Positions 1-5,185 are shown, counted from the stretch's first letter. The stretch: 5,853 bases of DNA from CAYLLT01 sp964591605 (GCA_964591605.1 CAZQEN010000429.1:1-5853), one strand, 5' to 3'. The notes: generated from the letters alone by a model not told the origin. A program made the numbers and translations.

Positions 1-42
1 CGCCTGCACCCGAGGCCGGCCGCCCCGGGGTCGCTTGTGCAT
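1..42 (-). CDS. Possible start of a gene running off the left edge (very tentative)
   Basis: An ATG on the minus strand at 42-40 opens a frame with no stop to the window edge. It gives 14 residues, MHKRPRGGRPRVQA. An AAGGG lies 7 bases upstream of the ATG, and the preceding stretch (about 45-110) is more AT-rich than its surroundings, as expected before a gene. Fourteen basic, Arg/Pro/Gly-rich residues cannot be assigned to a family, and GC-rich DNA keeps frames open by chance. This is only a possible gene start. Confidence 0.15.
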   Translation of the reverse strand, partial: MHKRPRGGRPRVQA

Positions 43-350
43 CGTCCAGCCCTTGACTGAGGAAAACGGGACTGGTTTGATATTGACAAGAAAAGGACGC
101 GCGACTCGATCTGACACCCCCAAACCGGCCAGGGCAAACCGGAGAACCACGCACGAGGCGGCTCACCTCGCCGCGCCCGGCCCCCGGGCCCGCAGACCGC
201 AACGCCCCGCTCCGCGTCGCGTGGCCCATCCGGAGCACCCGACGTGTTCTCTCAAGGAATCAGTCCACCCGATGCCCCGCACCGGAGAACCGCCGATGCC
301 GTTCGGGCGCATGCTTGCCCGCGGACGGACGAGCCGTTGCCCGGGGCGTG
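43..350. other. Intergenic region downstream of the antitoxin-like gene
   Basis: No convincing gene is seen. The open frames here give Arg/Pro/Ala-rich translations with no recognisable motif or good ribosome-binding site, typical of chance frames in GC-rich DNA. The stretch holds a perfect 6-bp GC hairpin with a 3-base loop (GCCCGG at 175-180 and CCGGGC at 184-189). It has no T-run on either side, so it is at best a weak terminator for the minus-strand pair to its right. The AT-richer stretch at about 45-110 could hold a promoter for a leftward gene, but no good -35/-10 pair was found. Confidence 0.5.
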
Positions 351-611
351 TCACGGCGTTTCGGTGGCGACGATGATCACGCGCGAATGTTCCGGCAGTT
401 TGACGCTGGTATCGAGAGGTCGAACAAGGCCATTCTCCACGACCCCGGCGACTGCCACGGGTCGGCGGGCCTGTCGCATGAGATGTGTTTCGACCGGCTC
501 GGCGGTTGCGTCCGGCGGTAATGGGAGAGGCGGGAACTGAGGCTCGGCGGCGATGCGCTCATCCTCCGCCCGACGATTCGGGGTCCGCTCATCGGCAACC
601 GGGCTGGTCAT
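351..611 (-). CDS. Putative antitoxin with a C-terminal DUF104/AF2212-like segment
   Basis: This 86-residue protein is the second gene of a two-gene unit. Residues about 52-83 (VAVAGVVENGLVRPLD, then LPEHSRVIIV) follow the pattern of the DUF104/AF2212-like antitoxin family: a short strand, 'ENG', 'x-R/K-PL', then 'LPEG/HxRVxV'. Residues 1-45 are polar, acidic and Pro-rich and look disordered. Family members usually carry the DUF104 part at the N-terminus and the toxin-binding tail after it, so the order here appears reversed. The start at 611 is backed by AGAGG (620-624), 8 bases upstream. That site overlaps the TGA of the upstream gene (624-626), so translational coupling is likely. Met45 could be an internal start giving only the C-terminal segment. 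The family match is by pattern, and the role rests on that plus the gene pair. Confidence 0.62.
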   Translation of the reverse strand: MTSPVADERTPNRRAEDERIAAEPQFPPLPLPPDATAEPVETHLMRQARRPVAVAGVVENGLVRPLDTSVKLPEHSRVIIVATETP

Positions 612-623
612 GGCGTTTGCCTC

Positions 624-881
624 TCAGTATGCCGTGATGACGAAGATGGGCACCTCGCCCACATCGTCGAGCACGTCCGGCCGTTCGTTGTCCTCTCTAT
701 CATAGCGCCAGATGACCCAGATCCGCCGTCCGGATGGCGCTTCCGCGAACATCTGGAACGTGCCGTCGCGGCGCTGGGTGAGCTGGAACACGCGGTCGAA
801 TGCGCCCTCGACTTCCTCGGCAGAAAGGCCGTGGGCGTCGATCTTCGAGAGATTCCACTCGATCCAATTGAACCGGCGCAT
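624..881 (-). CDS. Putative toxin, BrnT/DUF497-like (possibly DUF4258-like)
   Basis: This is an 85-residue protein. The N-terminal pattern (residues 4-29: FNWIEWNLSKIDAHGLS followed by EEVEGAF) resembles BrnT/DUF497 toxins, which open with F/W-x-W-x-x-x-K-x-x-x-HG-S/V-x-EEA/VxxxF. The middle 'GRRIWVIWRYD' (51-61) and the final 'VPIFVITAY' (77-85) fit the paired beta strands of that compact, RNase-like fold. The usual basic tail after the last strand (A-R-x-A-T-x-x-E-R in BrnT) is missing, so the protein ends early or belongs to a related clade. The start at 881 has GAGGG (888-892) 6 bases upstream. The toxin-like gene comes first and the antitoxin-like gene second, as in brnTA. Ribonuclease activity is inferred, not seen. 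Confidence 0.62.
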   Translation of the reverse strand: MRRFNWIEWNLSKIDAHGLSAEEVEGAFDRVFQLTQRRDGTFQMFAEAPSGRRIWVIWRYDREDNERPDVLDDVGEVPIFVITAY

Positions 882-896
882 CCGGCGCCCTCAGGA

Positions 897-939
897 CCTG
901 ATTGAAGGATAACCGGCCCATGCAGCAGGCTCAATCAGG
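897..939. repeat. Perfect 9-bp inverted repeat bracketing the toxin/antitoxin promoter (probable operator)
   Basis: CCTGATTGA at 897-905 is the exact reverse complement of TCAATCAGG at 931-939, with a 25-base spacer. The right arm overlaps the proposed -35 box (929-934). The left arm covers the expected transcription start (about 899), next to the -10 box (906-911). Arms placed over both ends of a promoter are typical of sites bound by autoregulating antitoxins or toxin-antitoxin complexes. Which protein binds is unknown; the DUF104-like partner is the nearest candidate. Confidence 0.5.
906..934 (-). promoter_or_regulatory. Candidate sigma70-type promoter of the toxin/antitoxin-like unit
   Basis: On the minus strand TTGAGC (934-929; 4 of 6 matches to TTGACA) is followed after exactly 17 bases by TATCCT (911-906; 4 of 6 to TATAAT). 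The predicted start is near 899. This leaves a leader of about 18 bases that contains the GAGGG ribosome-binding site of the gene starting at 881. The spacing and tight fit to the gene start make it plausible. Confidence 0.45.
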
Positions 940-949
940 GTGTGAAGAT

Positions 950-994
950 CCCGCGGAATGCGGGCAGGATGATCGCTTGCCACCCTTGGGCGGC
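950..994 (-). terminator. Two small hairpins just after the sigma-factor stop codon (weak terminator candidate)
   Basis: Directly after the TGA, the minus strand reads GCCGCC-CAAG-GGTGGC (994-979): a 6-bp stem with one G-U pair and a 4-base loop. A second hairpin, CCCGC-ATTCC-GCGGG (964-950), follows. Neither is trailed by a T-run, so this is not a classical intrinsic terminator. It may aid termination or protect the 3' end of the message. It lies between the sigma gene and the separately promoted pair downstream. Confidence 0.28.
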
Positions 995-1780
995 TCACGC
1001 GACGAGCTCTTCTTCGAGCCGGCCGCGAAACCGGTGGCGCAGGCGGGCGATCACGTCCTTGTGGATCTGGCTCACCCGCGATTCGGACAGGTCCAGCACC
1101 ACGCCGATCTCGGCCATGGTCAGGTCCTCGTAGTAGTAGAGCACCAGGACGAGCCGTTCTTCGCGAGAGAGCCCGCGGGTGACGAACTCGGTGAGCATGG
1201 CCCGCGACAGCCGGGCCGAGGGGTCGGTCTGATCGGGGTCGCCCACGTCCCAGGCCCGTTCGCTCGACCGCCCGCGGGCGTCTGAGCCGTTGCGCGGGTC
1301 CATGGCCGAGAAATGCACCTCGCGCCCGAGCTGCGAGATGCGCGAGAGCTGGTCATACCGGTCCTGGGAGATACCCATGCGCCGGGCGATCTCGTCGTGC
1401 ATGGGCGGCCGGCCGAGCTCGGTATCGAGCATCTCGCGGACGGACATCCGTCGCTTCTCGAACGTCCGGACCGTGCGCGACTGCGGATCCAGGCTGCGCA
1501 GCCAGTCCATGACCGCGCCGATGATCCGCTGCTGGCAGAACGTCTCGAACTTCGCCTTCTTGGCCGGATCGTAACTCTGGACGGCCTCGATCAGCCCGTC
1601 GTATCCGGCACTGCAGATCTCGTCATAGCCGATCTGGGCAGGCAGCTTCCGGGACAGCCGGGCCGCCTGGATGTGCACCAGCGGAGCGTAGTGCTCCACC
1701 AGTGCGTTGCGATACTCGTCATTGCGCGTCTTGAGGTACTTCTTCCACAAACCGTGAACCTGGTCCTTCTGTGGAGCCAT
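995..1780 (-). CDS. RNA polymerase sigma factor of the FliA/WhiG (sigma-28) type
   Basis: The 261-residue product matches the usual length of FliA/WhiG group 3 sigma factors (about 240-265). Region 2 (about 25-100) holds DEICSAGYDGLIEAVQSYD (53-71), then FETFCQQRIIGAVMDWLR (78-95), for core binding and -10 recognition. Region 3 is at about 107-150 (MSVREMLDTELGRPP, then EIARRMGIS). Region 4 (about 203-248) has LSREERLVLVLYYYEDLTM, then the helix-turn-helix GVVLDLSESRVSQIH, very close to FliA/WhiG proteins. The start at 1780 is chosen for its ribosome-binding site and because the family N-terminus begins there. The same frame stays open 69 codons further upstream, but that extension looks unlike the family. 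No flagellar or chemotaxis gene is nearby, so the regulon is unknown; WhiG-type members also control development in non-motile bacteria. No anti-sigma gene is adjacent. Confidence 0.92.
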   Translation of the reverse strand: MAPQKDQVHGLWKKYLKTRNDEYRNALVEHYAPLVHIQAARLSRKLPAQIGYDEICSAGYDGLIEAVQSYDPAKKAKFETFCQQRIIGAVMDWLRSLDPQSRTVRTFEKRRMSVREMLDTELGRPPMHDEIARRMGISQDRYDQLSRISQLGREVHFSAMDPRNGSDARGRSSERAWDVGDPDQTDPSARLSRAMLTEFVTRGLSREERLVLVLYYYEDLTMAEIGVVLDLSESRVSQIHKDVIARLRHRFRGRLEEELVA

Positions 1781-2146
1781 GTTTAGGAACCTCCCGCGTT
1801 CGGTTGTGAAACGGTGTCTCCCCTCACCACACAGATCGCGCACGAAGCGGTGAAAGGAGCCAAAACCCTGCGCGGCCCGCGGCAGCGCCATTGCCGCGAA
1901 ACACGCGAGAACCCCGGCGCGATACCACACAGGTTCGGGCCGGGTGCGAATTTGCATGTCAACTGGTTTTGTACCGGCGGAAGGCAAAGCATCCGTGCCG
2001 GTGCAACCTGTGGCCCATCCTTGAGACCACCCGCGGAAGTCCGCCCGTCAGCCGTCGCTTCCAGATCGCAGTCAGCCTGGGTATCGAGAGGTGAGGCCGA
2101 CCCGCCGAACGGACGCGCGGCGTCCTGTGGACATCCGCTGAGGTTA
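1781..2146 (-). other. Long putative 5' leader of the sigma-factor gene
   Basis: If transcription starts from the promoter at 2147-2174, the sigma-factor message carries a leader of about 360 bases. No known riboswitch or convincing leader peptide was recognised. The sigma frame is open through 1987 with further Met codons, but those lack support. No second good promoter was found nearer the gene. A TTGACA on the minus strand at 1963-1958 has no acceptable -10 at the right distance. Confidence 0.35.
1790..1795 (-). promoter_or_regulatory. Ribosome-binding site that sets the sigma-factor start
   Basis: The minus strand reads GGGAGG here, 9 bases before the ATG at 1780-1778. It is the best Shine-Dalgarno match in this part of the window. 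It supports the 261-residue protein rather than a 330-residue form starting upstream at 1987. Confidence 0.7.
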
Positions 2147-2174
2147 CTTATACTCCAACGGCCGATAAATGCAA
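2147..2174 (-). promoter_or_regulatory. Candidate sigma70-type promoter for the sigma-factor gene
   Basis: On the minus strand TTGCAT (2174-2169; 3 of 6) is followed after 16 bases by TATAAG (2152-2147; 5 of 6). The predicted start is near 2140. The site lies in an AT-rich island within GC-rich DNA and directly follows the terminator at 2197-2231, a natural boundary between two transcription units. Confidence 0.42.
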
Positions 2175-2196
2175 ATGGAAATGTGCCCATCTTCGC

Positions 2197-2231
2197 AAAA
2201 AATTTGCCGAACCCTCTGTCGGAAGGTTCGG
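2197..2231 (-). terminator. Intrinsic terminator, probably ending the kinase transcript
   Basis: In minus-strand RNA sense, CCGAACCTT (2231-2223) pairs with AGGGTTCGG (2215-2207): nine pairs with one G-U, around a 7-base loop. A CAAA and then six Ts (2202-2197) follow. The pair at 2224/2214 is U-G on the minus-strand transcript but would be A-C on the other, which favours minus-strand use. It lies about 350 bases past the kinase stop, so the kinase message would have a long 3' end. The four bases between stem and T-run make it somewhat less than ideal. Confidence 0.52.
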
Positions 2232-2351
2232 GAGGCGGCTTGAACAATTTCTTTGGCCTCCTCCGGTTCGCCCGCGCCGGGGAGGGAGGTCGATCGCACC
2301 GGGCGGTTTTTCCGGACCTTCAGCGGAAAACGGGCGATGTCTGCGCGGTCC

Positions 2352-2368
2352 CGCGCAATGTTTGCGCG
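2352..2368. repeat. 17-bp palindrome CGCGCAA-TGT-TTGCGCG
   Basis: Perfect 7-bp arms flank a 3-base centre. No T-run follows on either strand, so it is not a classical terminator. It could be a hairpin in the 3' end of the kinase message or a dimeric protein site. Its function is unknown. Confidence 0.4.
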
Positions 2369-2370
2369 TG

Positions 2371-2389
2371 CGTGTGCAGCCGTGTGCAG
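2371..2389. repeat. Tandem direct repeat, two copies of CGTGTGCAG
   Basis: CGTGTGCAG occurs at 2371-2379 and again at 2381-2389, a 10-bp period, right beside the 17-bp palindrome. With two copies it may be a slippage product or a helical-phased binding site. Confidence 0.35.
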
Positions 2390-2479
2390 ATGGAGTCCAC
2401 CCGAGAAAAGCGGGGCCGGGCGGGCCTGCCGGGTGCCCTGCGTCAAGCCCCCGTTCAGGCTTCGGGCGCTGCATGCGGG

Positions 2480-2502
2480 GGACACACCTGCTCAGGACAC
2501 AC
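2480..2502. repeat. Spaced direct repeat, two copies of GGACACAC
   Basis: GGACACAC occurs at 2480-2487 and 2495-2502, a 15-bp period. It is short and may be chance. It lies within the 3' flank of the kinase gene. Confidence 0.25.
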
Positions 2503-2587
2503 GCGGGCGCGATCCGTGGGAATCAGGGGTCAGGGCCGGGGTGCACCGATCCGGGGCACAAGAGCGGGGATCAGAGGGGGATAACCG

Positions 2588-3829
2588 TCAGTGTCGGACG
2601 GCCAGGATGATGTTGACGATGACCGACAGGCCCAGGCATCCGCCCAGGACGAATACCCACACGAGCGAGACACCCGCGGTCGCCACGTCCTTCTCGACAG
2701 GGGTCGCGACCTCGACCGTCTCGCCGCCCGATTCGAGGCCTTCGAGCAGCTTGGCATCGTACTGCCGACGCGCCTGCAGCGGCGGCTCACCGCGCTGCAC
2801 CGCCTCCAGGTCCATGATGACGTCTTTCATGCTCTGGTACCGGTCCTCGGGCTTCTTGGCCATCATCCGCTCGATGATTTCGCCCACGCCCGTAGAGAGG
2901 GAAGAAACGATATGATCCGGAGGAACGAGCGGTTCCTTGAGGTGTTTGTGCATGACGGCGGCCGGGGTCGAACCCTCGAAGGGGAGCTTGCCGGTCACCA
3001 TGTGGTAGAAGGTGGCGCCCAGGGAATAGAGATCGGCGCGAAAGTCGATGTTGAGCTCGCCCCGGATCTGTTCGGGGCTGATGTAGTAGGGGGTGCCGTA
3101 CGCCCGTCCGGCCTCGGCCACCGCGAGCTTGACGTCCGACGTCTCGCGGGCCAGGCCCATGTCGGCCAGCTTCGCGACTCCGTCGCGGGTGAGCATGATG
3201 TTCTTGGGCTTGACGTCCCGGTGCACGAAGCCGCGTTCGGCCGCGTGCTCCAAAGCCCGGGCCATCTGAAGGATAATGTTGATCGCGTCCTTCTCGGAGT
3301 AGACCTTTCCGGCCGCCAGGTCGTCGTAGACCGTCTTGCCGTCGATGTACTCCATCACGAAGTAGTGATAGCCGCCTGCCTCGCCGACGTCGTGGGCCTG
3401 CACGATGTTATTGTGGTTGAGCCGGGCCGCCGCCCGACCTTCGCGGTAGAACCGTTCGACGAACTCATCACTTTCGCCGAGCTTCTTGGGGAGCACCTTG
3501 ATGGCGACGGTGCGGTCCAGGCTCAGTTGCCTCGCCTTGAACACCGTGGCCATCGCGCCCGCCCCGAGTTTGCCGATGATCTGGTAGCCGGGGATCTGCT
3601 GTGCCTTGCGGGCGATCGAGTCTTCGAGGTCCTGGCCGAGGCGCCCGAGCTGCGAACGCGTCACGTAGCCCAGCCGCAGCATGATTTCGCTGAGCGGAAG
3701 GCGGCGCCCCTCTTCCTTCTTGAGGCGCTCCTGCTCCTTGAGACATGCGTTCAGCTCTTCGGGCGTGAGGAGCCGGCGCTCAATCGCCAGACGCCCCACC
3801 TGCGTTTCGCTGAAGCCACTATCCGCCAT
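2588..3829 (-). CDS. Hanks-type Ser/Thr protein kinase with GspE/MshE-N-like N-terminus and C-terminal membrane anchor
   Basis: This 413-residue kinase phosphorylates Ser/Thr on unknown targets. Residues about 11-64 (VGRLAIERRLLTPEELNACL, then LSEIMLRLGYVTRSQLGRL) resemble the N-terminal domain of type II secretion/pilus ATPases (GspE/MshE-N), which in some proteins binds cyclic di-GMP. The kinase domain spans about 82-345: glycine loop LGAGAMATV (88-96), Lys111 in VAIKVL, helix-C Glu130, HRDVKPKN (203-210) with Asp205 and Asn210, DMG (223-225) instead of DFG, GTPYYISPEQ (245-254) and DFRADLYSLG (262-271). The third glycine of the loop is Ala94. A hydrophobic segment (386-410) ends three residues before the C-terminus, so the kinase faces the cytoplasm as a tail-anchored protein with no outside sensor domain. 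The start at 3829 has GGTGGAG (3838-3844) 8 bases upstream. All catalytic residues are present, so activity is expected. Confidence 0.93.
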   Translation of the reverse strand: MADSGFSETQVGRLAIERRLLTPEELNACLKEQERLKKEEGRRLPLSEIMLRLGYVTRSQLGRLGQDLEDSIARKAQQIPGYQIIGKLGAGAMATVFKARQLSLDRTVAIKVLPKKLGESDEFVERFYREGRAAARLNHNNIVQAHDVGEAGGYHYFVMEYIDGKTVYDDLAAGKVYSEKDAINIILQMARALEHAAERGFVHRDVKPKNIMLTRDGVAKLADMGLARETSDVKLAVAEAGRAYGTPYYISPEQIRGELNIDFRADLYSLGATFYHMVTGKLPFEGSTPAAVMHKHLKEPLVPPDHIVSSLSTGVGEIIERMMAKKPEDRYQSMKDVIMDLEAVQRGEPPLQARRQYDAKLLEGLESGGETVEVATPVEKDVATAGVSLVWVFVLGGCLGLSVIVNIILAVRH

Positions 3830-3889
3830 CCAGATCGCTCCACCCGACAGAAGGATCTCGACTCGCTCGGACAGACAGGAGATGACGGT

Positions 3890-3918
3890 ACTGTAACCCT
3901 GCTGAGCCCGTCATTCAA
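3890..3918 (-). promoter_or_regulatory. Candidate sigma70-type promoter of the kinase gene
   Basis: On the minus strand TTGAAT (3918-3913; 4 of 6) is followed after 17 bases by TACAGT (3895-3890; 4 of 6). The predicted start is near 3883, giving a leader of about 54 bases before 3829. It lies in the gap between the GTPase stop and the kinase start, so the kinase may be transcribed on its own even if also read through from upstream. Confidence 0.35.
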
Positions 3919-3954
3919 ACCTCAAACTCATCAATCACCCTGGCTTTTCAATTC

Positions 3955-3964
3955 ATTATACTCC
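3955..3964 (-). promoter_or_regulatory. Consensus -10 box at the 3' end of the GTPase gene (second kinase promoter candidate)
   Basis: The minus strand reads GGAGTATAAT here, with an exact TATAAT at 3960-3955 overlapping the TAA stop of the GTPase gene. No acceptable -35 lies 16-18 bases upstream, and there is no extended -10 TG. The same GGAGTATAA 9-mer occurs at the -10 position of the sigma-factor promoter (2156-2148). Confidence 0.25.
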
Positions 3965-5185
3965 GCCGGACGGCAAAGCGTCGGCCGAGAATCCGGAGCC
4001 GGTGAGGCATTCTCGGACGCTCGCACTGGCTGCGACGATGTCGTTCGGGCAGCCCGCCAATTGGCGAACTGCCCGCGTGAGGAGCTGCGTCTGCCGATCG
4101 GTGAAGGTTGCCGGTATCCGATCCGACCAGCCCCGCAATCCGACCGCTTCGAGGATCGCCCCCCGCAGGGCGACCAGCCCCTCGCCCGTCGCCGCGCTGA
4201 TGGGCCAGCCACCTGAATCACGAATCCGCTGCTGTTGGCGGGGGTCGAGCGGCAGGTCCACCTTGTTCCAGACCTGAACCGTCCGGATTGCGGGCTCGGC
4301 CGGCTCGGTGGCCGGGCCTCCCTCCCCTCCATCGGGCGGGCAGGAGGCATCCGTGAGCTGCAGAACCAGATCCGCTTGGCCAATCTGCTGGATCGTCCGT
4401 GCGATCGCCTCGCGCTCGAGGGGGTCGTGGGTGTTGCGGACGCCCGCCGTGTCCACGAGCACGGCGGGAACACCGTCGATAGACGCCGGCTGCTCGACGT
4501 AATCGCGGGTTGTCCCCGGGACCGGGCTGACGATGATCTCGTCGCGTTCCGCCAGCCGATTAACCAGGGTCGATTTGCCGGCGTTGGGCGGCCCGGTGAC
4601 GACAATCCGAACGCCGCGGAGCAGCAGGGGGGTGATGGTGCCTGCCGAGACGATCTGTGTGAGCAGGTCGCCGGCCTGCCGATCGTCACCGTGGTCCAGC
4701 AGGTCGAGGCACCGAGCCAGAGCGTCTCGCAGACCCTCCTGTGCACGCAGCAGCCAGGCGCACACGCCGCGCGTCCGGGCATTTGGCAGGCACAGCATGG
4801 CCTCCCGCTCGATGGCATCCCTGGCCGTCCAGGATCGGGTGGCCAGCTCGAGCGGGCCGGCGATCCAGACCCCCGCGTCGCGCAGCGCCATCAGGACGCG
4901 CTGCACGATCCGAGGCCCGCCGTGAAGGTTCAGATCGACGATCCATTCCTGCGGCGTTCCGGGGCGAACGCAGACCAGGACGTCGTCGATGGTCTCCTGC
5001 CCCTCGATGAATCGGCAGAGACGCAACTGATCGGGCGCCAGGGTACGCAGGTCGAGCGGGGAGCGCGAAACGAGGTGCCGGCCGACGATCTCGCGGGCGT
5101 TGGGCCCGATCACCTGGACGACGGCGACACCTCCCGAAGCCGGAGGGGTCAGACAGGCCGCGCGCGTGGGATCACTGCGGTTCAT
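3956..5185 (-). CDS. Divergent MnmE/TrmE-family GTPase
   Basis: MnmE, with MnmG, modifies the wobble uridine of certain tRNAs. The layout fits the family: an N-terminal folate-binding-like domain (about 8-115; TPPASGGVAVVQVIGP at 13-28), a helical part, then an inserted GTPase domain (about 190-352). The motifs are G1 GPPNAGKST (198-206, with the potassium-binding Asn201), G2 GTTRD (224-228), G3 DTAG (245-248), G4 NKVD (307-310) and G5 SAA (330-332). Several family hallmarks are missing: the 'Y/FTGED' before HGG is replaced (PGTPQEWIVDLNLHGG, 75-90), the 'RPGEFTxRAFLNGKxDL' region is degenerate (GPLELATRSWTARDA), and the C-terminus ends in SGGV without the catalytic Cys motif C-I/V-G-K. The protein is about 45 residues shorter than typical MnmE. 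The start at 5185 follows the family N-terminus; ribosome-binding site GAGCG is weak, and the 14-base overlap with coaX suggests coupling. GTPase activity is likely; the classic tRNA reaction is uncertain. Confidence 0.85.
   Translation of the reverse strand: MNRSDPTRAACLTPPASGGVAVVQVIGPNAREIVGRHLVSRSPLDLRTLAPDQLRLCRFIEGQETIDDVLVCVRPGTPQEWIVDLNLHGGPRIVQRVLMALRDAGVWIAGPLELATRSWTARDAIEREAMLCLPNARTRGVCAWLLRAQEGLRDALARCLDLLDHGDDRQAGDLLTQIVSAGTITPLLLRGVRIVVTGPPNAGKSTLVNRLAERDEIIVSPVPGTTRDYVEQPASIDGVPAVLVDTAGVRNTHDPLEREAIARTIQQIGQADLVLQLTDASCPPDGGEGGPATEPAEPAIRTVQVWNKVDLPLDPRQQQRIRDSGGWPISAATGEGLVALRGAILEAVGLRGWSDRIPATFTDRQTQLLTRAVRQLAGCPNDIVAASASVRECLTGSGFSADALPSGGV

Larger units (their letters stand above)
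2232..2587. other. Non-coding stretch downstream of the kinase gene
   Basis: No supported gene is found. Long open frames exist on both strands, but their translations are Arg/Gly/Pro-rich, have no motif or ribosome-binding site, and run across the terminator and promoter to the left. The stretch holds a 17-bp palindrome (2352-2368), a tandem CGTGTGCAG pair (2371-2389) and a spaced GGACACAC pair (2480-2502). It may be a long 3' untranslated region of the kinase message or host an unrecognised small RNA. Confidence 0.45.

Noticed and set aside
175..189. GC hairpin GCCCGG-CCC-CCGGGC as terminator of the small-gene pair
   Set aside because: There is no T-run after it on the minus strand, and such stems arise easily in GC-rich DNA.
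1958..1963. Exact TTGACA on the minus strand in the sigma-gene leader
   Set aside because: No acceptable -10 box lies 15-19 bases downstream; the next TAT-containing hexamer is about 32 bases away.
1781..1987. N-terminal extension giving a 330-residue sigma factor
   Set aside because: The 69 extra residues do not resemble the family, and the strong GGGAGG site lies before the ATG at 1780.
408..2092. 13-bp direct repeat GGTATCGAGAGGT at 408-420 and 2080-2092
   Set aside because: One 13-mer match is not rare in a window this size (expected about 0.25). One copy lies in a coding region, and there is no target-site duplication or element between them.
1950..2176. Inverted octamers ATTTGCAT (1950-1957) and ATGCAAAT (2169-2176)
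   Set aside because: They are short and far apart, and eight-base matches are common by chance. Nothing else links the two sites.
1814..2584. A 256-codon plus-strand open frame in the sigma-kinase gap
   Set aside because: The translation is Arg/Gly/Pro-rich with no motif. There is no ribosome-binding site, and it crosses the terminator and promoter found at 2147-2231. GC-rich DNA has few stops.
2591..4216. A 541-codon plus-strand open frame opposite the kinase gene
   Set aside because: It is the antisense shadow of a well-supported kinase. Its translation has no family motif and it runs through the kinase promoter region into the GTPase gene.
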